A DNA stretch of 43,117 nucleotides from Psychroflexus maritimus (GCF_011089875.1 NZ_JAANAS010000042.1:1-43117), one strand, 5' to 3'. Positions 17,252 through 27,452 are shown, counted from the first letter of the stretch. Numbers and translations are program-made. Notes: generated by a model not told the origin, from the sequence alone.

Positions 17252-18481
17252 TTGAACAAAAGAAACAAACTTAAGATAATTAACGACCCTGTTTATGGTT
17301 TTATTACCATTCCTTCTGAATTAATTTTCGACCTAATTGAACATCCTTATTTTCAAAGATTACGCAGGATTTCGCAAATGGGCATGTCTTATTTAGTTTA
17401 TCCAGGGGCTCATCACACACGTTTCCATCATGCTTTAGGTTGTGTTCATTTAATGCGAAAAGCAGTAAGTATTTTACGCTTTAAAGGAACTGAAATTTCT
17501 TCACAAGAAGAAGAAGCTTTGCTAGTAGCTATTTTATTACACGATATTGGTCACGGACCTTTTTCTCATGCTATGGAACACAGCATTATAGAAGGGGTGA
17601 GTCATGAAACAATTTCATTAAAGTTCATGCAATCTCTCAATGATATCTTTGGAGGTCGTTTAGATTTAGCTATTCAAATTTTTACTAAAAAACACCCTAA
17701 AAAGTACTTACAGCAACTTTTAGCTAGTCAGTTAGATATAGATCGTTTGGATTATTTAAAACGCGATAGTTTTTTTACAGGAGTAGCCGAAGGAAATATT
17801 AATTCTGAACGAATTATTACTATGATGAATGTTGCCGATAATGAATTGGTGATTGAAGAAAAAGGAATTTATTCGGTTGAAAAGTTTTTAGTGGCCAGGC
17901 GATTAATGTATTGGCAAGTTTATTTGCATAAAACAGGATTGGTAGCAGAACAACTACTAATTAAGATATTTAAGCGTGCAAAATATTTAAAAAATAATTC
18001 GGTAGCTGTTGAAAGTTCCGAAAATTTGGATTTCTTTTTGAAAAAAAATGTTTCAGAAAGTCAACTAAATAGTGAAATCTTGACTACTTTTTCTAAATTA
18101 GATGATTATGATGTAATATCTGCAATTAAGAAATGGACTACCCATAAAGATTTTGTGCTGAGTAACTTATGTTCTATGTTAATTGACAGAAATTTATTAA
18201 AAATTAAGCTTAAAAGTAAAGCATTGAGCAAAAATAAGATTGCTGAAAAGTTAAAGAAGGTAAGGGAAATTTATCAAATTAGCGAGGAAGAGGCAACTTA
18301 CTTTGTGTTTACAGGAAAGACTTCAAATACGGCTTATCGCGCTAAAGAAGAGCAAATTAATATTCTTTACAAAAATGGAAAAACAAAAGATGTAGCTAAA
18401 GCAAGTGATCAATTTAACTTAAAAGCGCTATCACAACCCGTAGTTAAATATTATATATGCTATCCAAAATTTTATAATTAA
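17252..18481 (+). CDS. HD-domain phosphohydrolase (SAMHD1/dGTPase-like)
   Basis: A 409-aa cytoplasmic protein with the HD metal-binding set: [10 protein letters not shown] (first histidine), [16 protein letters not shown] (HD pair) and [13 protein letters not shown] (final aspartate). The N-terminus [11 protein letters not shown] and [18 protein letters not shown] are typical of the YdhJ/SAMHD1-like branch, which hydrolyses deoxynucleotides or other phosphoesters; the true substrate is unknown. The start is a TTG just downstream of the promoter box; no in-frame ATG precedes the conserved region. It runs toward lpxD with a 23-base gap. Confidence 0.88.
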   Translation: MNKRNKLKIINDPVYGFITIPSELIFDLIEHPYFQRLRRISQMGMSYLVYPGAHHTRFHHALGCVHLMRKAVSILRFKGTEISSQEEEALLVAILLHDIGHGPFSHAMEHSIIEGVSHETISLKFMQSLNDIFGGRLDLAIQIFTKKHPKKYLQQLLASQLDIDRLDYLKRDSFFTGVAEGNINSERIITMMNVADNELVIEEKGIYSVEKFLVARRLMYWQVYLHKTGLVAEQLLIKIFKRAKYLKNNSVAVESSENLDFFLKKNVSESQLNSEILTTFSKLDDYDVISAIKKWTTHKDFVLSNLCSMLIDRNLLKIKLKSKALSKNKIAEKLKKVREIYQISEEEATYFVFTGKTSNTAYRAKEEQINILYKNGKTKDVAKASDQFNLKALSQPVVKYYICYPKFYN

Positions 18482-18491
18482 GTTTTTTTTC

Positions 18492-18499
18492 TATTTTTG
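18492..18499 (+). promoter_or_regulatory. Promoter of the lpx cluster, TAnnTTTG box
   Basis: TATTTTTG lies five bases before the lpxD ATG at 18505. A transcript from here would begin at or next to the start codon, so it would be leaderless or nearly so. Confidence 0.5.
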
Positions 18500-18504
18500 T
18501 CAAA

Positions 18505-19533
18505 ATGAAATTTAAAGCAGAACAAATAGCAGAAATTTTAGAAGGCCAAGTTGTTGGTGATGGAAGTGTTGAAGTAGATCATCTTTCTAAAATAGAGGAA
18601 GGAACAAAAGGTTCCTTAACCTTTTTAGCTAATCCTAAATATACTTCTTATATATATTCAACCCAAGCGAGTATTTGTATTGTAAGCCAAGATTTTGAAG
18701 CACAAGAAGCGCTTTCTACTACTTTAATTAAAGTAGCTCAACCTTATGAAGCTTTTTCAAAACTACTTGATTATTACAATCAAGTAAAATTAAGCAAATC
18801 AGGCATAGAACAACCAAGTTACATTGATGATAGTGCAGTTTACGGAGAATCTGTTTACATTGGAGCATTTGCCTATATTGGTAAAAATGTAAAATTAGGC
18901 GATAATGTAAAGATTTATCCGCATGCCTACATAGGAAATAATGTTGAGATTGGAAATAACGTAATTGTATTTGCAGGGAGTAAAATTTATTCTGAAACAC
19001 TTATAGGAGATTACAGTGTTATTCATGGAGGATGTGTTATAGGAGCCGATGGTTTTGGATTTTCTCCTAATGATGAAGGCGAATACAAAAAAGTACCTCA
19101 AATTGGTAATGTGATTATTGAAGATCATGTAGATGTTGGCGCAGGAACTACTATTGATCGAGCCACATTAGGCTCTACCATTATTAGAAAAGGAGTAAAG
19201 CTTGATAATCAAATACAAATTGCCCATAATGTTGAAATAGGTGAGCATACAGCCATAGCGGCTCAAACCGGAATTGCTGGTTCTACCAAAATTGGTAAGC
19301 ATTGCTTAATTGGAGGTCAGGTTGGAATTGTGGGGCATATACAAATTGGTGATCGAGTGAAAATTCAAGCACAGACAGGAATAGGAAGAAATGTTAAAGA
19401 CGATGAAGTCTTGCAGGGAACACCAGCAATAAATTACGGCGATTTCAATAAATCGTATGTACATTTTAAGAATTTACCTGAAATAGTAAAACAAATCAAT
19501 AATATTGACAAACAACTTAATGAAAATGGGTAA
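18505..19533 (+). CDS. lpxD: UDP-3-O-acylglucosamine N-acyltransferase LpxD
   Basis: LpxD adds the second (N-linked) hydroxyacyl chain to UDP-3-acyl-glucosamine in lipid A synthesis. The 342-aa protein has the N-terminal uridine-binding domain (about 1-95), then a left-handed beta-helix of hexapeptide repeats (about 100-315), including the catalytic histidine in [22 protein letters not shown], and a short C-terminal helix. It is the first gene of the lipid A cluster and overlaps lpxC-fabZ by about 14 bases, so the two are translationally coupled. It appears to be the canonical copy; a second, shorter homologue follows at 22302. Confidence 0.96.
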   Translation: MKFKAEQIAEILEGQVVGDGSVEVDHLSKIEEGTKGSLTFLANPKYTSYIYSTQASICIVSQDFEAQEALSTTLIKVAQPYEAFSKLLDYYNQVKLSKSGIEQPSYIDDSAVYGESVYIGAFAYIGKNVKLGDNVKIYPHAYIGNNVEIGNNVIVFAGSKIYSETLIGDYSVIHGGCVIGADGFGFSPNDEGEYKKVPQIGNVIIEDHVDVGAGTTIDRATLGSTIIRKGVKLDNQIQIAHNVEIGEHTAIAAQTGIAGSTKIGKHCLIGGQVGIVGHIQIGDRVKIQAQTGIGRNVKDDEVLQGTPAINYGDFNKSYVHFKNLPEIVKQINNIDKQLNENG

Positions 19534-20935
19534 GAATAAAGCCAAACAGACCACTATTAATAATGAAGTTTCATTAAATGGAGTAGGTCTTCATACAGGC
19601 AAACAAGTAAAGCTTACTTTCAAACCTGCTGAAGCTAACCAAGGTTATGTATTTGTAAGAACTGATTTAGAAGGAAATCCGCAAATTCCAGCAGATGCTA
19701 ATCTAGTAACTTCCACACAAAGAGGTACAAGCTTAGAAAAAAATGGAGTAAGTATTAATACCTCAGAACATGTACTAGCTGCTTGTGTTGGTTTAGATAT
19801 AGATAATGTAATTATTGAGTTAAATGCTTCAGAACCACCAATTATGGACGGTTCTTCTAAAGCTTTTGTTCAAGCCTTAGAAAAGGCAGGAAAACGAGTG
19901 TTAAATGCAGACCGCTATGAATTTGTGGTGCAAGATGTGATTTCTTACACCGATGAAGAAACAGGCTCTGAAATTCTTGTGATGCCCTCAGATGAATACC
20001 AAGTAACCACAATGGTAGATTTTGGTACAAAAGTGCTTGGAACACAAAATGCGTCAATTTCTAATATTTCTCAATTTAAAGATGAAATTGCATGTTCAAG
20101 AACTTTTAGTTTTTTACATGAATTAGAAGCCTTGTTAGAACACGGTTTAATTAAAGGAGGTGATTTAAACAATGCAATTGTTTATGTAGATAAGGCACTT
20201 TCTCCTGAAATTATGGAAAAACTAAAAGTAGCTTTTGATAAAGACGACATTGCTGTTAAATCGAATGGTATTTTAGATAATCTAGAACTACATCATCCCA
20301 ATGAAGCAGCTCGACATAAATTGCTAGATGTTATCGGCGATTTAGCTTTAGTGGGAACACGAATAAGAGGTAAAGTTATTGCCAATAAACCTGGTCACAC
20401 AATAAATACTTTGTTTGCTAAAAAACTTTCCAAAATTATTAAAATGGAAAAACGCAATAAAGTGCCCAAAATCGACTTAAATGCTTGTCCGTTGAAAGAC
20501 GTTAACCAAATTATGGAAATGCTTCCGCACAGGTCGCCTTTCTTGTTGGTTGATAAAATATACGAGCTTACCGATACTTACGTGGTTGGCGTGAAAAATG
20601 TTACCATGAATGAACCTTTTTTTGTTGGACATTTCCCTGGTAAGCCTGTTATGCCGGGAGTTTTACAGGTTGAAGCCATGGCACAAACGGGCGGTATTTT
20701 AGCCTTAAGTACTGTTCCAGACCCTGAAAATTATTTGACGTTTTTTATGAAAATAGATAATGTTAAGTTTAAGCAACAAGTGGTTCCTGGAGACACCCTT
20801 ATTTTTAAATTAGAATTGATTACTCCAATAAGGAGAGGTATTTGCCACATGCAAGCTTATGCATATACCAATGGAAAACTAGCTTGTGAAGCCGAATTGA
20901 TGGCACAAATAGTAAAACAGAAAAAAGAAGACTAG
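19520..20935 (+). CDS. lpxC/fabZ: Bifunctional LpxC deacetylase / FabZ dehydratase
   Basis: One 471-aa chain joins two enzymes. Residues 1 to about 310 form LpxC, the zinc deacetylase committing UDP-3-acyl-GlcNAc to lipid A: zinc ligands H84 (SEHVLAA), H266 and D270 (HKLLD), and the general-acid histidine in PGHTIN (about 293). Residues about 320-471 form FabZ, the 3-hydroxyacyl-ACP dehydratase, with [13 protein letters not shown], active-site H371 in [11 protein letters not shown] and E385 in VEAMAQ. The fusion is usual in Bacteroidota. I place the start at the ATG at 19520 or 19526, inside the lpxD stop region; an in-frame TTG at 19505 is less likely. Confidence 0.96.
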   Translation: MKMGKNKAKQTTINNEVSLNGVGLHTGKQVKLTFKPAEANQGYVFVRTDLEGNPQIPADANLVTSTQRGTSLEKNGVSINTSEHVLAACVGLDIDNVIIELNASEPPIMDGSSKAFVQALEKAGKRVLNADRYEFVVQDVISYTDEETGSEILVMPSDEYQVTTMVDFGTKVLGTQNASISNISQFKDEIACSRTFSFLHELEALLEHGLIKGGDLNNAIVYVDKALSPEIMEKLKVAFDKDDIAVKSNGILDNLELHHPNEAARHKLLDVIGDLALVGTRIRGKVIANKPGHTINTLFAKKLSKIIKMEKRNKVPKIDLNACPLKDVNQIMEMLPHRSPFLLVDKIYELTDTYVVGVKNVTMNEPFFVGHFPGKPVMPGVLQVEAMAQTGGILALSTVPDPENYLTFFMKIDNVKFKQQVVPGDTLIFKLELITPIRRGICHMQAYAYTNGKLACEAELMAQIVKQKKED

Positions 20936-21718
20936 ATGAATCAACCTTTAGCATACGTTCACCCCGGCGCAAAAATTGCCAAAAATGTAGTCATTGAACC
21001 TTTTACAACCATTCACAATAACGTGGTGATAGGTGAAGGTACTTGGATCGGCTCTAATGTAACCATTATGGAAGGCGCTAGAATTGGAAAAAACGTAAGT
21101 ATTTTTCCTGGCGCTGTCATCTCAGCAGTTCCTCAGGATAAAAAGTTTGATGATGAAGAGACCACTACTGAAATTGGAGATGGAACAACGATTAGAGAAT
21201 GTGTGACCATTAATCGAGGTACAGTAGATCGAGGCACAACTCGCGTTGGAAAAAATTGTTGGATTATGGCATATTGTCATATTGCACACGATTGTATTGT
21301 TGGTGATAACTGTGTGTTTTCAAATAACTCTACCTTAGCTGGTCATACCACTGTAGGAGAATTTGCTGTTTTAGCTGGAATGTCTGCTGTGCAACAGTTT
21401 TGTAGCATAGGAAAGCATGCATTTATTACAGGAGGTTCTTTGGTAAGGAAAGATGTACCTCCTTACGTGAAAGCAGCAAGAGAACCTTTATCTTATGTTG
21501 GAATAAACTCGGTAGGTTTAAGGCGAAGAGGATTTGATACTGAAAAAATAAGAGAAGTTCAAAACATTTACAGAATTCTCTACCAAAAAAATTACAATAA
21601 TTCGCAAGCAGTTTCCATCATTGAAGCTGAAATGGAAGCTACTCCAGAGCGTGATGAAATTCTTCAGTTTATTAAGAATTCGCAACGTGGTATAATGAAA
21701 GGATATTTCACAAATTAA
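20936..21718 (+). CDS. lpxA: UDP-GlcNAc acyltransferase LpxA
   Basis: LpxA attaches the first hydroxyacyl chain to UDP-GlcNAc. The 260-aa protein is a left-handed beta-helix of hexapeptide repeats (about 1-185) with the catalytic histidine in AYCHIAHDCIVGDN and the signature NRGTVDRGTTRVG. The alpha-helical C-terminal domain (about 195-260, YVGINSVGLRRRGF) is the hallmark that separates LpxA from LpxD. Its ATG directly follows the lpxC-fabZ stop codon, so the operon is continuous. Confidence 0.97.
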   Translation: MNQPLAYVHPGAKIAKNVVIEPFTTIHNNVVIGEGTWIGSNVTIMEGARIGKNVSIFPGAVISAVPQDKKFDDEETTTEIGDGTTIRECVTINRGTVDRGTTRVGKNCWIMAYCHIAHDCIVGDNCVFSNNSTLAGHTTVGEFAVLAGMSAVQQFCSIGKHAFITGGSLVRKDVPPYVKAAREPLSYVGINSVGLRRRGFDTEKIREVQNIYRILYQKNYNNSQAVSIIEAEMEATPERDEILQFIKNSQRGIMKGYFTN

Positions 21719-21728
21719 AAAAACAATT

Positions 21729-22295
21729 ATGGCAACAACAAGTGATATTAGAAACGGACTTTGTATTAAGTACAATCATGACATTTATAAAATAACAGAG
21801 TTTTTACACGTTAAACCTGGCAAGGGACCAGCTTTTGTAAGAACTAAATTAAAAAGCGTTACTACTGGTAAAGTAGTAGAAAATACTTTTTCTGCAGGTC
21901 ATAAAATAGAAGAAATTCGGGTAGAGACACACAAGTTTCAATTCCTTTATCAGGAGGGTGAATTTTACCATTTTATGAATACCGAAGACTATACGCAAAT
22001 TAGGTTGGTTGAAGCTGCTTTAGATCGCCCAGATTTATTAAAAGAAGGTGAAGTTGTTACAGTAATAATCAACACTGAAGACAATTTGCCACTTTCTGTA
22101 GAAATGCCTGCTAATGTTATTTTAGAGGTAACTCATACAGAACCTGGTGTTAAAGGGAATACAGCTACCAATGCAACTAAACCAGCCACTGTAGAAACAG
22201 GAGCTTCAGTTAATGTTCCTTTATTTATTAATGAAGGAGATAAGATTAAAGTTGAAACGGAAAAAGGAACTTACAAAGAAAGAATAAAAGAATAA
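21729..22295 (+). CDS. efp: Translation elongation factor P
   Basis: EF-P binds between the P and E sites and relieves ribosome stalling at proline runs. The 188-aa protein has the three-barrel layout: an N-terminal KOW-like domain with the loop VKPGKGPAFVRTK, whose lysine is the position modified in many bacteria, and two OB domains, the last ending in INEGDKIKVETEKGTYKERIKE. It lies ten bases after lpxA and six before the second lpxD, inside the lipid A cluster. No EpmA or EpmB modification enzyme is in the window. Confidence 0.98.
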   Translation: MATTSDIRNGLCIKYNHDIYKITEFLHVKPGKGPAFVRTKLKSVTTGKVVENTFSAGHKIEEIRVETHKFQFLYQEGEFYHFMNTEDYTQIRLVEAALDRPDLLKEGEVVTVIINTEDNLPLSVEMPANVILEVTHTEPGVKGNTATNATKPATVETGASVNVPLFINEGDKIKVETEKGTYKERIKE

Positions 22296-22301
22296 AACTG
22301 A

Positions 22302-23240
22302 ATGAAGTTTCCAATCACTTATCATCTTTCTCAAATAGCCGAAATTTTATCCTGTGAATTTATAGGTAGAGCTGATTTTCCTGTTCAGGGGATGAATGAA
22401 ATACACATGGTTGAACCAGGCGATATAGTTTTTGTAGATCATCCAAAGTACTACAAAAAAGCGTTAAATTCGGCAGCAACTGTAATACTCATTAATAAAA
22501 AAGTAGATTGTCCTGAAGGCAAAGCATTGTTAATTGCAGAAGATCCTTTTTCAGCTTTCAACAAGTTAGCAAGTCATTTTCAAAAGTTTCAGCCCGCTTT
22601 AAGCACAATTTCACCAACAGCTAAAATAGGCAAGGATACCATTATACAACCTAATGTTTTTATAGGTGAGAATGTTGAAATTGGTCAAAATTGTTTAATT
22701 CACGCTAATGTGAGTATTGGAAGTGGAACCAAAATTGGCAATCAGGTAATTATTCACTCAGGAAGTGTTTTAGGAGGAGATGCCTTTTATTACAAAAACC
22801 GGGGAGACCATTTTGACAAACTAATTTCTACAGGAGATATTGCTATTGAAGATGATGTAGAAATAGGAGCCTTAACTTCAATTGATCGTGGTGTTACAGG
22901 AACAACACGCATAGGAAAAGGAACTAAAATAGATAATCAAGTACAAATTGGTCATGATACTCAAATTGGAGAACGCTGTTTAATTGCTTCTCAAGTTGGT
23001 ATTGCGGGTTGCGTAATAGTGGAAGATGAAGTAACTTTTTGGGGACAAGTTGGCGTGATTAGTGGAATTAGAATAGCCAAAGGAAGCGTTTTCTTAGCAC
23101 AATCTGGTGTTGGAAAAGAAGTAATAGATAAAGGAACATATTTTGGTTCACCTGCTGGACCTTTTAAACAAAAAGCAAGAGAAGTGGCCAGTTTAAGTCA
23201 GCTTCCTCAACTAATAAAAAAGCTTAAAAATGACAACTAA
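22302..23240 (+). CDS. Second LpxD-like hexapeptide acyltransferase
   Basis: A 312-aa relative of LpxD, 30 residues shorter than the copy at 18505. It keeps an N-terminal uridine-binding-like domain (LSQIAEILSCEFIGRADFPVQG), the beta-helix and the likely catalytic histidine in VQIGHDTQIGERC. The helix repeats are less regular near the end (FWGQVGVISGIRIAKGSV), and the C-terminal extension is short. Two LpxD-type genes in one cluster suggests either a different acyl chain or another amino-sugar substrate; the latter is my inference. It starts six bases after efp and overlaps the next gene by eleven bases. Confidence 0.82.
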   Translation: MKFPITYHLSQIAEILSCEFIGRADFPVQGMNEIHMVEPGDIVFVDHPKYYKKALNSAATVILINKKVDCPEGKALLIAEDPFSAFNKLASHFQKFQPALSTISPTAKIGKDTIIQPNVFIGENVEIGQNCLIHANVSIGSGTKIGNQVIIHSGSVLGGDAFYYKNRGDHFDKLISTGDIAIEDDVEIGALTSIDRGVTGTTRIGKGTKIDNQVQIGHDTQIGERCLIASQVGIAGCVIVEDEVTFWGQVGVISGIRIAKGSVFLAQSGVGKEVIDKGTYFGSPAGPFKQKAREVASLSQLPQLIKKLKNDN

Positions 23241-23610
23241 GAACAAACAATTGATTATCGATTTTTTGTCATCAGATTTCTATAATAATCCTCAAATTTT
23301 AGGTAGGTATTTAAAACCTTCAGCTACTATAGAGTGGAATGGTACCACAGGTATTAGGCATTTAACCGGGAAGGAGTTTTCAGAATTAATTGTAGAGATG
23401 GGAAAATCTTTTCATGGCTTAGATTTTAATCTTAATCAGTGCATTGCAGAAGGTAATAAAGTAGCCATTAGCTTTTCTTATGATGTGGAAACTTTAGAAG
23501 CCGAAGATGTTCTTCCGCTAGGTGAGTTTTCTTGTTTTTGGGAAATTGAAGACAATTTAATTGTAGGTGGAGAAATAATGAGCCATAGGAGTAATCGCGA
23601 AGAAAAATAA
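23230..23610 (+). CDS. NTF2/SnoaL-like protein of unknown function
   Basis: A 126-aa protein with the cone-shaped NTF2-like pattern: helical N-terminus (IIDFLSSDFYNNPQIL), a hydrophobic core (HLTGKEFSELIVEMGKSFHGLDFNL) and strands ending with FSCFWEIEDNLIVGGEIMSHR. This fold serves small enzymes and ligand binders; no catalytic residues can be assigned. Its ATG overlaps the stop region of the second lpxD-like gene, so it is co-expressed and may use the same pathway. Confidence 0.72.
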   Translation: MTTKNKQLIIDFLSSDFYNNPQILGRYLKPSATIEWNGTTGIRHLTGKEFSELIVEMGKSFHGLDFNLNQCIAEGNKVAISFSYDVETLEAEDVLPLGEFSCFWEIEDNLIVGGEIMSHRSNREEK

Positions 23611-23645
23611 TAATCAAATTGTTTTTAAAATCAGCGGAAAAAAAT

Positions 23646-23653
23646 TACATTTG
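23646..23653 (+). promoter_or_regulatory. sucD promoter, TAnnTTTG box
   Basis: TACATTTG fits the -7 consensus and lies 23 bases before the sucD ATG. A TTG at 23619-23621 is slightly far (24 bases) for the -33 element. Confidence 0.5.
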
Positions 23654-23676
23654 TTAAACAAAAATTAGACAATATT

Positions 23677-24549
23677 ATGAGCGTTTTAGTAAACAAAAAT
23701 TCAAAGATAATAGTTCAGGGTTTTACGGGTAGTGAAGGTACTTTTCATGCGGGTCAGATGATTGAATATGGGACCAATGTTGTTGGTGGAGTAACCCCAG
23801 GAAAAGGAGGTACTACCCATTTAGAAAAGCCCGTATTTAACACCGTTGCAGAAGCGGTTGAAAAAGCTGGTGCAGATACTTCTATTATTTTTGTGCCCCC
23901 TGCATTTGCAGCTGATGCTATCATGGAAGCTGCCGATGCTGGTATTAAAGTGATTATCGCAATTACTGAAGGAATTCCTGTAAAAGATATGATTAAAGCT
24001 TCTAATTATATCAAAAATAAAGATTGTAGATTAATTGGCCCTAACTGTCCTGGAGTAATAACTCCTGAGGAAGCTAAAGTTGGTATTATGCCTGGTTTTG
24101 TTTTCAAAAAAGGAAAAGTAGGAATTGTATCTAAATCTGGAACGCTTACTTATGAAGCCGCAGACCAAGTAGTAAAAGAAGGATTAGGAATTACTACAGC
24201 TATTGGAATAGGTGGAGACCCAATCATTGGTACAACAACCAAAGAAGCAGTTGAATTGTTGGTTAACGACCCAGAAACTGAGTGCGTTGTAATGATTGGT
24301 GAGATTGGTGGTCAGTTAGAAGCTGATGCTGCCAATTGGTATAAAAATAGTGGAAGTAAAAAGCCTGTAGTTGGTTTTATTGCTGGTGAAACAGCTCCAG
24401 CCGGACGTACAATGGGTCACGCAGGTGCAATTGTAGGTGGTAGCGAAGATACTGCTCAAGCTAAAAAAACTATTATGAGAGATTGTGGGATTCACGTTGT
24501 TGATTCTCCTGCCGAAATTGGAAAAAAAGTAGCTGAAGTTTTAGGCTAA
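23677..24549 (+). CDS. sucD: Succinyl-CoA ligase (ADP-forming), alpha subunit
   Basis: The alpha subunit of succinyl-CoA synthetase binds CoA and carries the phosphohistidine intermediate of the TCA cycle. The 290-aa protein has the CoA-binding Rossmann part with [13 protein letters not shown] and GVTPGKGGT, the segment [10 protein letters not shown], and the active histidine in [13 protein letters not shown]. Its beta partner sucC is not adjacent, as often in Bacteroidota. It has its own promoter and a strong terminator, so it is a single-gene unit. Confidence 0.98.
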   Translation: MSVLVNKNSKIIVQGFTGSEGTFHAGQMIEYGTNVVGGVTPGKGGTTHLEKPVFNTVAEAVEKAGADTSIIFVPPAFAADAIMEAADAGIKVIIAITEGIPVKDMIKASNYIKNKDCRLIGPNCPGVITPEEAKVGIMPGFVFKKGKVGIVSKSGTLTYEAADQVVKEGLGITTAIGIGGDPIIGTTTKEAVELLVNDPETECVVMIGEIGGQLEADAANWYKNSGSKKPVVGFIAGETAPAGRTMGHAGAIVGGSEDTAQAKKTIMRDCGIHVVDSPAEIGKKVAEVLG

Positions 24550-24568
24550 ATTTATAAACCTATCAAAA

Positions 24569-24609
24569 AACCTTTGAAGCATCAAATTAGCTTCAAAGGT
24601 TTTCTTTTT
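24569..24609 (+). terminator. Intrinsic terminator of sucD
   Basis: AACCTTTGAAGC (24569-24580) pairs perfectly with GCTTCAAAGGTT (24590-24601) across a nine-base loop, and a T-rich run follows. The hairpin lies 20 bases after the sucD stop. Confidence 0.88.
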
Positions 24610-24655
24610 ATTGAAATTTACTACTGCAAATTTAATTGCGATAAAAAATGTAATC

Positions 24656-25402
24656 ATGAAAATGTTAGAAAATAAAAATGTCATCATTACAGGAGCAAGT
24701 AGAGGAATTGGAAAAGGAATTGCTCAAGTTTTTGCACAACACGGTGCAAACGTTGCTTTTACTTATAATTCTTCTGTGCAACCTGCACAAGATTTAGAAG
24801 ATGAACTTACTCAGCTTGGCGTAAAAGCTAAAGCGTATAAGTCTGATGCTTCAAATTTTGATCAAGCTCAAGATTTTGTATCTGAAGTTATAAAAGACTT
24901 CGGTTCGATTGATGTGGTTATTAATAATGCAGGAATCACAAAAGACAACCTTTTAATGAGGATGACAGAAGAGGACTTTAACAAAGTAATTCAAGTTAAT
25001 TTGAATTCTGTTTTCAACATGACTAAAGCGGTTTTAAGACCTATGCTTAAGCAACGTGCTGGAAGTATAATCAATATTAGTTCGGTTGTTGGCGTAAAAG
25101 GAAATGCGGGACAAGCTAATTATGCGGCTTCTAAAGCAGGAGTTATTGGCTTTAGTAAATCAACAGCTCTCGAACTGGGCTCAAGAAACATTAGATGTAA
25201 TGTAGTTGCTCCAGGATTCATAGAAACCGAAATGACGGCTAAACTAGATGAAAAAACAGTAGATGGCTGGCGACAAGCTATTCCTTTAAAACGTGGAGGT
25301 ACTACTGAAGATGTAGCTAATGCTTGTTTGTATTTAGCTTCAGATTTAAGTACTTATGTTACTGGACAAACCCTAAATGTAGATGGCGGAATGCTAACTT
25401 AA
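24656..25402 (+). CDS. fabG: 3-oxoacyl-ACP reductase (FabG-type SDR)
   Basis: A short-chain dehydrogenase with all FabG features: TGASRGIGKG nucleotide loop, NNAG, the Ser-Tyr-Lys set in INISSVVGVKGNAGQANYAASKAG, and a C-terminus YVTGQTLNVDGGMLT. It reduces 3-oxoacyl-ACP with NADPH during fatty-acid elongation. I begin at the ATG at 24656 (MKMLENKNVI) or the ATG six bases further on; a longer frame from a TTG at 24611 overlaps the sucD terminator's T-run and is unlikely. Confidence 0.93.
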   Translation: MKMLENKNVIITGASRGIGKGIAQVFAQHGANVAFTYNSSVQPAQDLEDELTQLGVKAKAYKSDASNFDQAQDFVSEVIKDFGSIDVVINNAGITKDNLLMRMTEEDFNKVIQVNLNSVFNMTKAVLRPMLKQRAGSIINISSVVGVKGNAGQANYAASKAGVIGFSKSTALELGSRNIRCNVVAPGFIETEMTAKLDEKTVDGWRQAIPLKRGGTTEDVANACLYLASDLSTYVTGQTLNVDGGMLT

Positions 25403-25414
25403 AAATAGTCCTAA

Positions 25415-27442
25415 ATGACTCACCAAAGCTTATTATTTATTTTTTTGATTATAATACTTGGCTTTGGTCTGTCTTTATTTCAATATCATAAAGCTGTTTT
25501 CAAAAAAGATAAAACAGCTTTATTGCTTTTTGTTCTTCGTGGAATAAGTTATTCAATTATTGGCGTTTTACTTTTGCAATTGAGTATCAAGCAACGCACT
25601 TCAGAAAAACAACTTACAGATTTAGTGCTAGCTGTTGATAATTCAAATTCTATTGCTCAATTAGCCGACACAACCCAAGTGAAAGAATGGGTAAATTCAT
25701 TTATAGAAGATGAAAAAATCAATGAAAGATTTAATCTTGTAAACCTTCAGTTTGGTAATCAAATCAATACTTTACAAGAATTAGACTTTTTAGAACAAGA
25801 AACGAATCTAGGAGATGTATTTTTAGAAAGCAAACAACTAATTCGTTCAAAAAAAGCTCCAATGGTTTTACTTTCTGATGGTAATACAACCTTTGGAAGC
25901 AACCCGGTTTTTGAAAGTAAGCAGGCTATGTTTCATGTCTTTCCTGTGGTATTGGGTGATACGACCTCTTATGCCGATTCAAAAATTGATCAGATTAATC
26001 TTAATTCGTATGCTTTTTTGAACAATAAATTTCCCATAGAAATATTTGTAAGTTACCAAGGTGAATCTGATTTTGATACAAAAATTCAGCTTAGAGAAAA
26101 AGGTAGAATTATTGAAGAGCAATTGGTAAGTTTTTCAAAAAATCAACCTACTAAACGAATTATGTTTGAAGTTTTAGCTAGTGAAGTTGGTGTGAAAAAT
26201 TTTGAAGTTCGCCTTAAGCCACAAACCAATGAAAAACAATTAGAAAACAACATTCAAGAAATTGGAATCGAAATCATTGATGAATCTACAAATATTCTCA
26301 TAGTAACTAGTTTTCTACATCCAGATTTAAGTGCTTTAAAAAAATCGATAGAATCTAACCAACAACGAAAGCTTAAAATCTTACCTATTGAAGAGTTTTC
26401 AGGTAACCTAGAGGATGTTAACTTAGTCATTTTTTATCAACCTAAAAGTGATTTTGCTTCAGCTTTTGAGCAAGTTAATCAAGCTAAAATCCCTCATATT
26501 GTTATTACAGGCACCAAGACCAATTATTCTTTTTTAAATCGAATTCAGAATGATTTTACTAAGCAAATCAATCAATCTAAGGAAGAATATTTTCCTTCTT
26601 TCAACACAAACTTTTCGCTTTACCAACAAGACGATTTAAATTTCAACAATTTTCCTCCTCTAGAAGATACGTTTGGAAGCATTGAGTTAAAACAGGCTGC
26701 AAATGTTCTTTTACATCAAAAAATTCAAGGAGTTGAAACAGAAGAACCTATGATGTTTTTTGTTTCACAATCAGCACCAAAACGCGCTTATCTTTTAGGT
26801 GAACAATTTTGGCGTTGGAGAGCAGAATCCTTTTTACAAGAAAACAAAAGCTTTCAATCTTTTGATAACTTTATGAATAAATGGGTAGGTTATCTATCTT
26901 TAGAACAAAAGAAATCTAGGCTTATAGTTGAAGCTAATTCGTTTTATAAGACCCAGCGAAATGCAAAGATTAAAGCTACTTTGTTTGATCAAAATTATAC
27001 CATAGATAGAAATTCTAGCTTGTATATTAAGTTTGAAAATGAAGAAGGAACAACAAGAGAATTCCCTATGCTTTTTACGGGTTCTCGTTTTGAATTTAAT
27101 TTAGATGCGCTAGAGGCGGGCGATTACAATTATGAAATTTTTTCACCAGAACAAAAATTGAGTCGAACAGGAAGGTTTAAATTAATTCCTTATTCTGCAG
27201 AATCTCAATTTGTCAATGCCAATTCAAAAGTATTGAAATCCATATCAAAAAACGCAAAGCTATTCACCCTAAATGACTTTGAAGTTTTAAAGAGAAGCCT
27301 CTTAGAAAGCAAGACTTACCAACTAATTCAAAAAGAAAGTATAAATTTAAAACCTTTAATTGATTGGAAGATTTTATTCATTTTTTTAATAGTATCTTTG
27401 TCATTAGAATGGTTTTTTAGAAAATATAACGGATTAATTTAA
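25415..27442 (+). CDS. VWA-like membrane protein
   Basis: A 675-aa protein with two N-terminal membrane segments (about 5-22 and 37-58), a von Willebrand A-like domain with MIDAS-like DNSNS in VLAVDNSNSIAQ and the strand MVLLSDGN (about 75-190), a long periplasmic region, and a single C-terminal membrane segment (WKILFIFLIVSLSLEWFF) followed by a short basic tail. The layout resembles BatA-type proteins and large uncharacterised Bacteroidota proteins with a VWA core. Its function is unknown. It starts 13 bases after fabG and is followed eleven bases later by the prohibitin-like gene, which may share its transcript. Confidence 0.78.
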   Translation: MTHQSLLFIFLIIILGFGLSLFQYHKAVFKKDKTALLLFVLRGISYSIIGVLLLQLSIKQRTSEKQLTDLVLAVDNSNSIAQLADTTQVKEWVNSFIEDEKINERFNLVNLQFGNQINTLQELDFLEQETNLGDVFLESKQLIRSKKAPMVLLSDGNTTFGSNPVFESKQAMFHVFPVVLGDTTSYADSKIDQINLNSYAFLNNKFPIEIFVSYQGESDFDTKIQLREKGRIIEEQLVSFSKNQPTKRIMFEVLASEVGVKNFEVRLKPQTNEKQLENNIQEIGIEIIDESTNILIVTSFLHPDLSALKKSIESNQQRKLKILPIEEFSGNLEDVNLVIFYQPKSDFASAFEQVNQAKIPHIVITGTKTNYSFLNRIQNDFTKQINQSKEEYFPSFNTNFSLYQQDDLNFNNFPPLEDTFGSIELKQAANVLLHQKIQGVETEEPMMFFVSQSAPKRAYLLGEQFWRWRAESFLQENKSFQSFDNFMNKWVGYLSLEQKKSRLIVEANSFYKTQRNAKIKATLFDQNYTIDRNSSLYIKFENEEGTTREFPMLFTGSRFEFNLDALEAGDYNYEIFSPEQKLSRTGRFKLIPYSAESQFVNANSKVLKSISKNAKLFTLNDFEVLKRSLLESKTYQLIQKESINLKPLIDWKILFIFLIVSLSLEWFFRKYNGLI

Positions 27443-27452
27443 AGTATAAACT

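Noticed and set aside
19520-20935. The lpxC-fabZ fusion as a novel fusion
   Set aside because: This fusion is established in Bacteroidota, so it is not new.
22302-23240. The second lpxD-like gene as a decaying duplicate
   Set aside because: The frame is intact, the catalytic histidine is kept and the gene is tightly coupled on both sides, so it looks functional.
24611-24655. A 15-residue N-terminal extension of FabG
   Set aside because: It begins at a TTG next to the sucD terminator; FabG proteins normally start a few residues before the nucleotide loop, as from 24656 or 24662.
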